Shown here: positions 8,998 to 17,408 of the stretch, piece after piece | Numbering within the stretch: position 1 is the first letter of the stretch | Layout of the letters: the number at the start of each line of letters is the position of its first letter | Notes under the pieces: model-generated | Database searches by the model: none | What the model was told of the DNA's origin: nothing | What the model saw: the letters and a program-made list of their open reading frames with translations, nothing else | Translations under genes and position numbers: made by a program | From: Brevundimonas sp. UBA2388 | GTDB taxonomy: Bacteria > Pseudomonadota > Alphaproteobacteria > Caulobacterales > Caulobacteraceae | Length of the DNA stretch: 32,613 bases | Assembly (NCBI GenBank): GCA_002343425.1 | Contig: DDSO01000125.1 | Location: forward strand, 1,201-33,813 | Direction: 5' to 3'

Positions 8998-9076
8998 GGC
9001 GTTTCCCTGTCGTTTCCGCGCATAAGGGCGGCAGACCGTTCGCCTGGCAAGGGCGGCGAAAAAGTTTGAGGATCGT

Positions 9077-9739
9077 ATGGGCAAGGTATTGGGCGTTCTG
9101 GGCGGCATGGGTCCGGCCGCGACCGTGGCCTTTCTGGCGCGCGTGCAGGCGCTGACGCCGGCCGAGGGCGATCAGGATCACATCCGCATCATCGCTGACA
9201 TCAATCCGCAGGTGCCCGATCGCAACCGTCAGCCCGACGCGGCCGAGAAGACGCTGGGACAGATGGCGATGCGGCTGCGCGACGCCGGAGCGCAGATCCT
9301 GTGCATGCCCTGCAACACCGCCCACGCCCAGGCGGCGGGCATCAAGAAAGTCGGCCCGCCCTTCATCGACATGATCGCCGAGACCACGGAGGTCGCGACC
9401 GCGGGCGGGGCCAGGAAGATCGGCGTGCTGGCCACGCCGGGCGGCGAGGCGCTGTACACCCGCTCGCTGCAGACCAAGGGCGCCAAGATCGTGCGCCTGA
9501 GCGGGGCGGCCCGCGAGGGCTTCATGGCCTGTGTCTACGCCGTGAAGCGCGGCGACGTCGGCGAGGCCCCGCGCGCCGAGATGCGCCGTCTGGCCGCCCT
9601 GCTGGTCGCGGCGGGAGCCGAGGCGGTGATCGCCGGCTGCACCGAGGTGCCGCTGCTGCTGTCGGCGGAGGATGTGTCCGTACCGCTGGTGGATTCGGCG
9701 GAGGTGCTGGCGGCGGCGTGCGTGGCGCGGTGCAAGTGA
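9077..9739 (+). CDS. Aspartate/glutamate racemase family protein
   Basis: Family members interconvert L- and D-amino acids without a cofactor by using two cysteines as acid and base. The 220-residue protein begins with the typical GVLGGMGPAATV (6-17) and keeps both cysteines in their motifs: C79 in MPCNTAH and C188 in AGCTEVPLL. The length is normal for the family. The ATG at 9077 has GAGG eight bases upstream. It is divergent from the DUF819 membrane protein. Aspartate is the default substrate for this group, but hydantoin and broad-specificity racemases are related, so the substrate is not fixed. The gene two positions further on the left arm of the window (dcyD) also handles a D-amino acid, which is suggestive but not proof of a common role. 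Confidence 0.85.
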   Translation: MGKVLGVLGGMGPAATVAFLARVQALTPAEGDQDHIRIIADINPQVPDRNRQPDAAEKTLGQMAMRLRDAGAQILCMPCNTAHAQAAGIKKVGPPFIDMIAETTEVATAGGARKIGVLATPGGEALYTRSLQTKGAKIVRLSGAAREGFMACVYAVKRGDVGEAPRAEMRRLAALLVAAGAEAVIAGCTEVPLLLSAEDVSVPLVDSAEVLAAACVARCK

Positions 9740-9758
9740 TGGACCCGGGATCGTCGCG

Positions 9759-10307
9759 ATGAGCTTCGCTGTCCTCATTCTGCTGGCCGGCGGGGGTCAG
9801 GCTATGTCGATACCGACCTTCACCGATGCAGATGTCACCGCGAGCGAGGCCTGCGCGGACCGCGGCGACAACCGGGGCGTTTGTCCCGGCTCGGGCGCCG
9901 ACAACCGGACAGCCATAGCCTGCATGACCGACCTGCCGGACAACACCAGCGATGACGCATTCGCGGCCTGCCTTTCGACGGTCATGGAGCGGTGTTCGTC
10001 GTCCTATGCCGCCACCACCGCAGAGATGAACCAACGTGTGCTCCGCATCTGTAGCGCAAGGGCGCGCGGGGCGACCCAGGCGGCGGTCGCGGACTGGTTT
10101 GTCCGGGCCGAGCGTCGCCTGCCAGCCTCGATCTATGACGGCTATCAGCGGACCTATGCCACGGTAGCCTCACGCGCGGACGCCCAGGCATCGAGTGCGA
10201 CCGCGCGTCCGGACCTGAGCCTGCCCTTGCGCATCGCCGCTATCCGGACTGGAGTTTGGGACAGTTTCGCCGGCTTCCTCTGGCGCGCGGAACGCGACGA
10301 GGATTGA
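9759..10307 (+). CDS. Hypothetical exported Cys-containing protein
   Basis: I do not recognise this 182-residue protein with confidence. It starts with a short hydrophobic stretch (MSFAVLILLAGGGQA) that could be a signal peptide cut near residue 15-16. The mature part has cysteines at about 32, 42, 55, 70, 78 and 97, spaced in a way that vaguely recalls LprI/DUF1311 small secreted proteins, ending in a helical segment rich in Arg and Trp (WDSFAGFLWRAER). The ATG at 9759 lies 19 bases after the racemase stop, and the stop overlaps a possible TTG of the nucleoside hydrolase, so it seems to be part of the same plus-strand run. Third-codon GC is lower than in the flanking genes. Function unknown. 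Confidence 0.6.
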   Translation: MSFAVLILLAGGGQAMSIPTFTDADVTASEACADRGDNRGVCPGSGADNRTAIACMTDLPDNTSDDAFAACLSTVMERCSSSYAATTAEMNQRVLRICSARARGATQAAVADWFVRAERRLPASIYDGYQRTYATVASRADAQASSATARPDLSLPLRIAAIRTGVWDSFAGFLWRAERDED

Positions 10308-10324
10308 GCGAGCCGAAAGCCGAA

Positions 10325-11260
10325 GTGACCCGAACCCCCCTCATCATCGATTGCGATCCCGGCGTGGACGACGCCGTGGCGCTGATGCTCGCCTTCGGGT
10401 CGAGCGACCTGGAACTGCTGGCGATCACCGCCGTGGGCGGGAATGTGCCGGTGGTGAAGACGGCGCGGAACGCGCGCATCCTGCGCCAGATCGCCGGGCG
10501 AGAGGACGTTCCGGTGTTCATGGGCGCTGACCGGCCGCTGCGGCGTGAGCCGGCGGGGGCGGGCGAGTTCCACGGCGCCGAGGGGCTGGGCGACATGGCG
10601 CCGTTCGAGCCGGCCGCGCCGTGCGCGGACGGGCATGCGGCGGATGCGATCATCGCGCTGGTCATGGGCCGGCCCGCGAAGTTTGTGGCGCTGGCGGTGC
10701 TGGGGCCGCTGACCAATCTGGCGCTGGCGTTGAGGAAGGAACCCGCGCTGGCGGAGCGGCTGGGACCGGTCGCGGTCATGGGCGGAGCGCGGTCGGAGGG
10801 CGGCAATATCACCGCCTCGGCCGAGTTCAACTTCTGGGCCGACCCGGACGCCGCGGCCGAGGTGCTGGCGACGGGCTGCGATGTGGTGCTGTTCGGGCTG
10901 GACGCGACGCATCAGGTGCGGGCGACGACGGCGCGGATCTCGGCGCTGGAGGCTGTGGGCACGCCGATGGCGGAAGCGGCGGCGTCGATGATGCGGTTCT
11001 CGCAACGGGTCGAGCGCGAGATCGTCGGCTGGGACGCGCCGCCGGTGCATGACCCCTGCCCGGTGGCATGGCTGCTGAAGCCGGACCTGTTCAAGCTGAA
11101 GGCGTGCCGGATCGCGGTGGAGACGGAGAGCGACCTGACCCGCGGACATACGGCGGTGGAGTTCCGCGAGGCCGTGGCGGGCGAACCGCTGCGTCACCGG
11201 TGGGCGAGGGACGTGGACGCCGACGGAATCTTCGACCTTATCACCAAGGCTGTCAGCTGA
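10325..11260 (+). CDS. Nucleoside hydrolase (IUNH family)
   Basis: The enzyme cleaves the N-glycosidic bond of ribonucleosides to give base and ribose. The calcium-binding signature DCDPGVDD sits at residues 9-16, the GPLTNLALAL segment follows near 120, and the late HDPCPVAWLL motif (about 242) supplies the histidine and last metal aspartate of the family. The 311-residue length is standard if the GTG at 10325 is used. A TTG at 10304 overlaps the previous stop but would add seven residues and has poorly spaced ribosome signal. Inosine, uridine or purine specificity cannot be read reliably. Ribose released here could feed the ribokinase at 12729-13577. Confidence 0.9.
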   Translation: MTRTPLIIDCDPGVDDAVALMLAFGSSDLELLAITAVGGNVPVVKTARNARILRQIAGREDVPVFMGADRPLRREPAGAGEFHGAEGLGDMAPFEPAAPCADGHAADAIIALVMGRPAKFVALAVLGPLTNLALALRKEPALAERLGPVAVMGGARSEGGNITASAEFNFWADPDAAAEVLATGCDVVLFGLDATHQVRATTARISALEAVGTPMAEAAASMMRFSQRVEREIVGWDAPPVHDPCPVAWLLKPDLFKLKACRIAVETESDLTRGHTAVEFREAVAGEPLRHRWARDVDADGIFDLITKAVS

Positions 11261-11310
11261 CGTCGGGCGAAGGCGCCGGACAATCTGACGCACGTCGGCA
11301 AGGCCCGGGT

Positions 11311-11324
11311 TTGCTCTGACGCAA
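11311..11324. promoter_or_regulatory. Candidate FNR/FixK-type box upstream of ompW
   Basis: TTGC-N6-GCAA is a perfect half-site inverted repeat. It fits the relaxed FixK2-type pattern TTG(A/C)-N6-(T/G)CAA known from alphaproteobacteria. It lies 86 bp before the ompW ATG, and ompW is oxygen-responsive through FNR in enterics. No clear -10 element is seen at the expected distance, so the site is only a candidate. Confidence 0.35.
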
Positions 11325-11410
11325 GGTCGCCTTTGAAAGGGAGGACCAAGACCACCGCGACGCCCGCACCGGCTGCATGTCGCGACCGGACCGCGTCGTG
11401 GAAGACGAAG

Positions 11411-12079
11411 ATGAAACGGAACATGAGGCTGGCGGCCGCTGTAGCGGTGATGACGCTGGCGACCGGCGTTGCGAGCAGCGCCATGGCCCAGAGCGCCAAT
11501 GACTGGCAGGTGGCGCGACAGGGCGACTGGATCGTCACGGGTCGGATCACCGATGTCTCGAGCAGCGCCGACGATTCGATCTTCACCTCGGGCGGCGTGG
11601 ACACGGGCCTGAACGTCGATGTCGGCAACAGCATCATGCCGACCCTCGGCTTCACCTATTTCCTGACCGACAACATCTCGGTCGAGGCCATCCTCGGTAC
11701 GACCCAGCATGAAATCCGGGCCCAGGGCGGCGCGACCGACGTCGCCGTGCACGAGACCTGGGTGTTGCCGCCGGTGGTGACCCTGCAGTACCGGCCCATG
11801 CCCGAGGCCCGCGTCAGCCCCTATGTCGGGGCCGGGATCAACTACATGCTGTTCTACAGCGGCGAGGACAAGAACGGCTTCACAGTCGATCTGGAGGACG
11901 GCTTCGGCTACGCCCTGCAGGCTGGCGCCGATGTCGCCCTGACGGGTCCCTGGACCCTCAATCTCGACGTCAAGAAGGTCTGGTTCGAGACCGAGGCGAC
12001 GGTCAACGGCGGGGCCCTGACCAGCGACGTCAATCTCGATCCCTGGGTCGTGTCTCTCGGCATCGGGCGCAAATTCTAG
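11411..12079 (+). CDS. ompW: OmpW family outer membrane protein
   Basis: OmpW proteins are eight-stranded outer-membrane barrels with a narrow hydrophobic channel, linked to small hydrophobic solutes and stress. The 222-residue precursor has a signal peptide cut after AMA (26). The mature part has the family features: GDWIVTGRITDV near 38, MPTLGFTYFLTDNISVEAI near 75-95, YVGAGINY near 137, and a C-terminal strand ending in Phe (GIGRKF), the usual barrel-assembly signal. The ATG at 11411 is preceded by a GGAAG-like ribosome site; a TTG at 11333 would place 26 charged residues before the signal peptide and is rejected. The upstream 150 bp is the only long non-coding stretch nearby and holds an FNR/FixK-like box. 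Confidence 0.9.
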   Translation: MKRNMRLAAAVAVMTLATGVASSAMAQSANDWQVARQGDWIVTGRITDVSSSADDSIFTSGGVDTGLNVDVGNSIMPTLGFTYFLTDNISVEAILGTTQHEIRAQGGATDVAVHETWVLPPVVTLQYRPMPEARVSPYVGAGINYMLFYSGEDKNGFTVDLEDGFGYALQAGADVALTGPWTLNLDVKKVWFETEATVNGGALTSDVNLDPWVVSLGIGRKF

Positions 12080-12120
12080 GCGTCTGACAATCGCTTGACT
12101 GGCGGCGCGGTCGCGGCGGG

Positions 12121-12130
12121 GACTATAGTC
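12121..12130 (+). promoter_or_regulatory. Possible -10 region / 10-bp palindrome upstream of the PPOX gene
   Basis: GACTATAGTC is a perfect palindrome containing TATAGT and lies 55 bp before the ATG at 12185. A TTGACT occurs at 12095-12100, but the 23-bp spacing is too long for a standard pair. It is the best promoter-like sequence in this gap and could equally be an operator half. Confidence 0.3.
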
Positions 12131-12184
12131 TTCGTCCGGCCGCGCCGTGCGTATGTCTGCAGCGCGAAGGCGAGGAGACTATCA

Positions 12185-12712
12185 ATGACAGCGGTGAATG
12201 AGACCACACCCATACACGGCGGCGCGGTCGCTGCCGTGGCGGAGTTGCTGGGATCGGCGCGGCTCATGGCCCTCGGGGTCAACCGTCCGGACGGCTGGCC
12301 CCAGGTGACGACGATCGGCTACGTCAACGACGGTCTTAAGCTCTATTTCGTGATCGCCCGCGACAGTCAGAAATTCCGCAACATACAGGCGGACCCGCGG
12401 GTCTCGGTGGCCATCCGGCCCGAAGGCGCGGACGCCGACACGGTGGGTGTGTCCCTCGCTGGCCGGGCCGTCGAGATTACCGACCCGGCCGAGGTCGAGC
12501 GGCTGAACCAGATGGTGTTCGACCGCTACCCCGAAGGTCGCGCCTTCTGCCCGAGCGGGTCATCGGTGGCGGTGATGCGCCTGTCGCCCGAGATCGTGGC
12601 CCCCGTGGCGGTGATCGGCGGGCGTAGTCGTGCCCAGACCTATGGTATTGGTCCCGGGGGAGCCCCGCCGGCGAGCCCCGGCGAGGGCCAGGGGGTTTCG
12701 CGCCTGTTCTGA
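12185..12712 (+). CDS. Pyridoxamine 5'-phosphate oxidase-fold protein
   Basis: This 175-residue protein has the split-barrel flavin-binding fold of the PPOX superfamily: the first barrel half carries the WPQVTTIGYVNDGLKLYFV pattern (about 39-57), followed by KFRNIQADPRVSVAI (about 64-78), typical of FMN- or F420-binding general-stress and heme-utilisation-like members. It lacks the C-terminal dimerisation region of true PdxH, so it is probably not the vitamin B6 enzyme. The last 25 residues (GGAPPASPGEGQG) are disordered and variable. The ATG has GAGGAG upstream. The ribokinase starts 16 bases after its stop, so the two are likely cotranscribed. Substrate unknown. Confidence 0.75.
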   Translation: MTAVNETTPIHGGAVAAVAELLGSARLMALGVNRPDGWPQVTTIGYVNDGLKLYFVIARDSQKFRNIQADPRVSVAIRPEGADADTVGVSLAGRAVEITDPAEVERLNQMVFDRYPEGRAFCPSGSSVAVMRLSPEIVAPVAVIGGRSRAQTYGIGPGGAPPASPGEGQGVSRLF

Positions 12713-12728
12713 CGTTGGAGAAGTCGCG

Positions 12729-13577
12729 TTGAGGATCACCGTCGTCGGTTCGATCAATCTGGATTTTGTGGCCACCGCGCCGCGCCTGCCGCGCGCGGGC
12801 GAGACGGTCACCGGGGCGACGCTGGCGAGACATCCGGGCGGCAAGGGCGCCAACCAGGCGTTGGCGGCGCAGCGGCTGGGCGCCGAGGTCTGCATGATCG
12901 GCCGGGTCGGGCGCGACGGCATGGCCGAGGAGGCGATGGCCCTTCTGATGGCCGACGATGTCGATGTCGGCGGGGTCGTGACGGATGCGACCGCGCCGAC
13001 CGGCGTGGCCCTGATTGCGGTCGATTCCGAGGGCGAAAACCAGATCGTGGTGGCGGCGGGGGCGAACCACAGCGCCATGCCCGAACAACTGCCCGCGCGG
13101 ATCGAGGCGCCGCTGATCCTGCAGCTGGAGCTGCCTATTGAGACGGTTGAGGCGGCGGCGGGGCGGGCCACGGAATTCGTCTGCATCAATCTGGCCCCGG
13201 CGGCGCCGGTGTCGGACCAGCTGTTGCGTCGGGCGGATCTGCTGGTGGTCAATGAGACCGAGGCGGAATTCTATGGCGATCTGCTGCATCAGGGCGGCGG
13301 CCGCGTCGTGGTGACGCTGGGGGCGAGGGGCGCGGTCATGTACCAGCGCGGCGCGGAGATCGCCCGGGCCGCGCCGCCGAAGGTCAAGGCCGTCGATGCG
13401 ACCGGCGCGGGGGACTGTTTCGTCGGGGCGATCTGCGTCGCCCTGCTGGAAGGGATGGAGCCGGAAGCGGCGTTGAGGTTCGCCTGCGCGGCGGGGGCGA
13501 TCGCGGCGACGCGGCCGGGGGCGCAGCCGTCCCTGCCGACGCGGGATGAGGTCGAGTCGATCATTACAGGGTCGTAA
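12729..13577 (+). CDS. rbsK: Ribokinase, PfkB family (shortened)
   Basis: The enzyme phosphorylates ribose at O5 with ATP. The PfkB features are present: GSINLDFV at 7-14, GGKGANQA (37-44), a central NETEAE (175-180), TLGARGA (196-202) and the catalytic DATGAGD with base D229. The start is a TTG at 12729 with GGAG eight bases before it; this gives MRITVVGSIN, the normal family start, and the longer reading into the PPOX gene is rejected. At 282 residues it is about 20-25 shorter than usual. The missing stretch lies between NETEAE and TLGARG, where only a dozen residues replace the usual helix. Other PfkB sugar kinases cannot be excluded. It pairs logically with the nucleoside hydrolase upstream. 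Confidence 0.8.
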   Translation: MRITVVGSINLDFVATAPRLPRAGETVTGATLARHPGGKGANQALAAQRLGAEVCMIGRVGRDGMAEEAMALLMADDVDVGGVVTDATAPTGVALIAVDSEGENQIVVAAGANHSAMPEQLPARIEAPLILQLELPIETVEAAAGRATEFVCINLAPAAPVSDQLLRRADLLVVNETEAEFYGDLLHQGGGRVVVTLGARGAVMYQRGAEIARAAPPKVKAVDATGAGDCFVGAICVALLEGMEPEAALRFACAAGAIAATRPGAQPSLPTRDEVESIITGS

Positions 13578-13646
13578 CTAGGGCGGCGGCGGGTCGCTGT
13601 TAGGGTCGCGGACCTGTTCAGACCTGATCGACTGGGGACCGCCGAC

Positions 13647-16490
13647 ATGACCCGCACCGCCGCGCTTCTGGGGGCCTCGCTGCTGGCTCTGACTCCGCTG
13701 ACATTCGCGCCCGCCTTCGCCCAGACGCCCGCGTCGATCTCCGTGCCGCCGCTGGAATTCACCCATCGCGAGCTGGCCAACGGGCTGGACGTCTACGCCA
13801 TGCCGGACGCCACGGCCGGCACGGTGACGGTCACCCTCTGGTACGACGTCGGCGGCAAGGATGACCCCGAAGGCCGCAGCGGCTTCGCCCACCTGTTCGA
13901 ACACATCCTCAGCCGCAAGACGGTCAACATCCCCTACGGCGGCATCTCGACGATGGTCGAGAACGCCGGCGGCTCGCGCAACGCCTCCACGGGGCAGGAC
14001 TTCACCAACTACTATGAGACGGTGCCGCCGCAGTATCTCGAGACCATGCTGTGGACCCACGCCGAGCGGATGGCGCGGCCGGTGGTCGACCAGGCGGTGT
14101 TCGACGCGGAGCGCTCGATCGTCAAGGAGGAGCTGCGCCAGCGGGTCTATGCGCCGCCGTACGGCCGCTTCCAGCGCTTCGTGCTGGGCGACAACAGTTT
14201 CGACGAGAGCATCTATCGCCGCAGCGTGATCGGCTCCATCGAGGAACTGGATTCGGCGCAGATCGAGGACGCCCGGGCTTTCCACGAGGCCTATTACCGC
14301 CCCGCCACGGCGACGATGATCGTCTCCGGCAATTTCGATCCGGCCCAGCTGAACCGCTGGGTGGATCAGTATTTCGGCGACATCCGCAACCCGGACCGCC
14401 CGGTGCCGGTCTTCGAACGGCCGGTCGAGACCCCCCGCACCGCCCCGCGCCGGGTCGAAGCCTATGCGCCCAATGTGCCCCTTCCCGCGGTGGGGGTGAT
14501 CTATCCGGGCGTGGCGGCCGACCATCCGGACAATGCGGCGCTGGAAGTGTTGCAGGCCATCATGTCCCGTGGCGAGAGCTCGCGGCTGTACCAGTCGCTG
14601 GTCTATCGTTCGCAGCTGGCCTCGAACGCCGGCTTCGGCGCCAATTCGATGGAAGAGGACGGTGTCATCTCCGTCACCGCCGTGGTGGCCCAGGGCAAGG
14701 CGATGGCGGACGTCGAGGCGGCGCTGGACGCCGAGCTAGCGCGGGTGCGCGACGAGCCGGTGACGGCTGCGGAGCTGGCGGAGGCGAGGATGGAGATCGT
14801 GGCCGGCGAACTGCGCCAGCGCGAGACGTCGTCGGGGCGGGCCTTCATCCTGGGCCAGTCGATCGTGTCGGAGAACAACCCCCGCGCGGCCGATGAGCGG
14901 CTGGCGGCGATTCAGGCGGTGACCGCGGCAGATGTGCAGCGGGTGGCCCGGACGTATCTCAACGATCAGGCGCGGGTCTCGGTCCGGTATCAGGACGAGA
15001 GCGCGCGGCCGGCCGATGTGCCGGAAGACAGCTGGCGCAATCCTGCGCCGGTCCCGACCTTCCTGACCGTGCCGCCGGCGATTCTGGCGGCCAATGAACT
15101 GCTGCCCGAGGGCGACCGCATGGCTCCGCCGCCCCTCGGCGAGGTCAGGGCGATGGCGACGCCGCAGATCGTGGAGCGGACGCTTTCGAACGGTCTGCGA
15201 GTGATCGTGGCCAAGTCCACCGCCCTGCCGATCATGAACGTCCAGCTGGTCATGGCCGGCGGGGCGGCGGGCGACCCGGCCGACCGGCCGGGGCTGGCGG
15301 CGATGACGGCCGGACTGGCCAGCCAGGGCGCCGGCGACCGGTCGGCGCCGGAGATCGCGCGGACGCTGGAGGCGCTGGGCGCCAATATCGGCGGCGGCGC
15401 CGGGGCGGATTCGACCACCCTGTTCCTGTCGGCGCCGTTGGCTTCGGCCGAGGCGGCCGGGGCGGTGTTTGCGGACGTCGTGCAACGCCCGACCTTCGCC
15501 GAGGAAGAGGTGGCGCGCAGCCGGACCCAGGCGGTCAACGCCCTGCGGGTCAACCTGCGCCAGCCGGGACCGCTGGCTTCGCTGGTGCTGAACCGGCTGG
15601 CCTTCGGCGCGGCGCCCTATGGCGCGCCAACGACGGGTACGCCGGACTCGGTGGCGGCGATGACGCGCGACCAGATCGCCGGTTTCCACGACCGCTGGTG
15701 GCGGCCTGACAACGCCGCCCTGATCATCACCGGAGGGATGGAGCCGGAAGAGGCCTTCGCCTTCGCCGAGCGGACCCTGGGCGGCTGGGAACGGCCGTCG
15801 GAAGCAGCGCCGATCATCGGCGACCGGGCCGGAGCAGCGCCGGCTCCCCGCATCGTGGTGGTCGACCTGCCGGGCGCCGGTCAGGCGGCAGTGACGGCGG
15901 CTGTGCGCGGACCGCGCCGTGATGACGACGGCTACTATCCGTTGCTGGTCGCCAACGCCGTGATGGGATCGGGCCAGAACGGGCGGCTGTTCCAGGAAAT
16001 CCGCGCCAAGCGGGGTCTGTCGTACGGGGCCAACTCCTCGGTCGGCGCCCGGATCGACGGCGGCCTGCTGACCGCTTCGACCCAGACCAAGAACGAGAGC
16101 GCGGCCGAGGTCGTCGGCCTGGTGCTGGCCGAGTTCGACCGGCTGGCTGCCGAGCCGGTGGCGGACTCGGAGGTGACCAACCGCGAGACCTTCATCACCG
16201 GCGGCTTCTCGCGGGCGCTGGAGACCACGGGCGGTCTGGGCGGTGTGCTGGCCGATGCGGTGGTCTATGGCCTGCCGCTGTCGGAGATCGAAACCTATCC
16301 GGCCCGGGTCGCGGCGACCACGCCCGCCAGCCTGACCGAGGCCGCGCGTCGTGTCAGTGCGGACCAGGCCTGGGTGGTGGTGGTCGGCCAGGCGTCGGAG
16401 TTCATCGACGCCCTGCGGGCCGCGCACCCGGATGTGGTCGTGATCCCGGCGGCGGATCTGGATCTGAACAGTCCGACGTTGGGGCTGTAG
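13647..16490 (+). CDS. Periplasmic M16 family zinc metallopeptidase, two-domain
   Basis: This 947-residue protein has a signal peptide cut after AFA (about 25) and two M16 repeats, as in pitrilysin-like and PqqL-like peptidases. The N-terminal repeat has the inverted zinc motif HLFEH (H82, E85, H86), and the third ligand lies about 76 residues on in the ERSIVKEEL stretch (E161/E162). The second repeat starts near residue 510 with ERTLSNGLRVIV but has GAAGDPADRPGLAAMTAGLAS where the HxxEH would be, so it is structural only, as usual for the family. A RGLSYGANS segment near 790 matches the substrate-gripping R/Y motif of the C-terminal half. It is likely to degrade small peptides in the cell envelope. 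The ATG is preceded by GGGGA; the gene ends two bases before a heptamer repeat array. Confidence 0.9.
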   Translation: MTRTAALLGASLLALTPLTFAPAFAQTPASISVPPLEFTHRELANGLDVYAMPDATAGTVTVTLWYDVGGKDDPEGRSGFAHLFEHILSRKTVNIPYGGISTMVENAGGSRNASTGQDFTNYYETVPPQYLETMLWTHAERMARPVVDQAVFDAERSIVKEELRQRVYAPPYGRFQRFVLGDNSFDESIYRRSVIGSIEELDSAQIEDARAFHEAYYRPATATMIVSGNFDPAQLNRWVDQYFGDIRNPDRPVPVFERPVETPRTAPRRVEAYAPNVPLPAVGVIYPGVAADHPDNAALEVLQAIMSRGESSRLYQSLVYRSQLASNAGFGANSMEEDGVISVTAVVAQGKAMADVEAALDAELARVRDEPVTAAELAEARMEIVAGELRQRETSSGRAFILGQSIVSENNPRAADERLAAIQAVTAADVQRVARTYLNDQARVSVRYQDESARPADVPEDSWRNPAPVPTFLTVPPAILAANELLPEGDRMAPPPLGEVRAMATPQIVERTLSNGLRVIVAKSTALPIMNVQLVMAGGAAGDPADRPGLAAMTAGLASQGAGDRSAPEIARTLEALGANIGGGAGADSTTLFLSAPLASAEAAGAVFADVVQRPTFAEEEVARSRTQAVNALRVNLRQPGPLASLVLNRLAFGAAPYGAPTTGTPDSVAAMTRDQIAGFHDRWWRPDNAALIITGGMEPEEAFAFAERTLGGWERPSEAAPIIGDRAGAAPAPRIVVVDLPGAGQAAVTAAVRGPRRDDDGYYPLLVANAVMGSGQNGRLFQEIRAKRGLSYGANSSVGARIDGGLLTASTQTKNESAAEVVGLVLAEFDRLAAEPVADSEVTNRETFITGGFSRALETTGGLGGVLADAVVYGLPLSEIETYPARVAATTPASLTEAARRVSADQAWVVVVGQASEFIDALRAAHPDVVVIPAADLDLNSPTLGL

Positions 16491-16491
16491 A

Positions 16492-16612
<121 letters not shown>

Positions 16613-17287
16613 TCACCTTGCGGCGCGGAAGGCGGCGACCGCCTCGACCGTCTTCCGCACATTTGCCTCTATGCCCGCCCAGTCGCCGGCCTTGACGGCG
16701 GCGTCGGTGACCAGTTTCGAGCCCATGCCGGCAGCGACGATGCCGGCGCCGAACCATCTGGCGATGCTGGCCGCGTCGGGATCGACGCCGCCCGTGGGCA
16801 TGATCTTGGTCCACGGCATGGGGGCCATGACCGCCTTGATGAAGTCCGGCCCGCCGACGCTGCCGCCCGGAAACAGTTTGACGATGTCGCAGCCCAGCTC
16901 ATGGGCCTGGCCGATCTCGGTCACCGAGCCGCAGCCGGGGAAATACGCCGCCATGCGCCGGTTGCAGACGCGGGCGACCTCGGGGACCAGGCAGGGGCTG
17001 ACCACAAACCGGGCGCCCCGGTTGAGGTACAGCGACGCCGTGCCCGCATCGACCACCGAGCCGATGCCGAGGATGACGTGGGGGTCGGTCTGCTGCAGCT
17101 CACGCGCGATCTCGCCGAACAGGTCGCAAGCGAAGTCGCCGCGGTTGGTGAACTCGATCACGGGCGCGCCGCCACGGGCGCAGGCGCGGATGACGTCGAG
17201 GCAGACCCGCGGATCAGGATGGTAGAAGACCGGGGCCACGCCCTGGGACTCCAGAGCAGTCAAGACGGCGAGGCGGTCGTGGCGCAT
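16613..17287 (-). CDS. KDPG/KHG-type aldolase (2-keto-3-deoxy-phosphogluconate aldolase family)
   Basis: Class I aldolases of this family split KDPG to pyruvate and glyceraldehyde 3-phosphate in the Entner-Doudoroff pathway, or related 2-keto-3-deoxy acids. The 224-residue protein keeps the catalytic pair: E45 in IEFTNRG and the Schiff-base lysine K137 in DIVKLFPGG, plus R49 and the phosphate-binding MPTGGV (163-168). It departs from E. coli Eda at several loops: GIGSVV instead of GAGTVL, SPCL instead of SPGL, PGCGSVTE instead of PGxxTxxE, so it belongs to a distinct branch and the substrate may differ. The ATG has GGAGGAAA upstream. It is not next to zwf-pgl-edd-glk. Read-through from the minus-strand genes above it is possible, since no strong terminator lies between. 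Confidence 0.8.
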   Translation of the reverse strand: MRHDRLAVLTALESQGVAPVFYHPDPRVCLDVIRACARGGAPVIEFTNRGDFACDLFGEIARELQQTDPHVILGIGSVVDAGTASLYLNRGARFVVSPCLVPEVARVCNRRMAAYFPGCGSVTEIGQAHELGCDIVKLFPGGSVGGPDFIKAVMAPMPWTKIMPTGGVDPDAASIARWFGAGIVAAGMGSKLVTDAAVKAGDWAGIEANVRKTVEAVAAFRAAR

Positions 17288-17408
17288 GGTCTGATTTCCT
17301 CCGCCGGTCGCTCCGGCAGCCCGCCATGCTTATCCCACCCGTCGCGTTCCGGGAAAGCGCCGGTGCAGGGACACGTGGAACTTTGTGTTTCGAGACCGGC
17401 CCGACCGA

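Noticed and set aside
10154..11752. Minus-strand open frame of 532 codons across the nucleoside hydrolase and ompW
   Set aside because: It spans two well-supported genes and a non-coding leader, and its composition is that of a GC-rich shadow frame.
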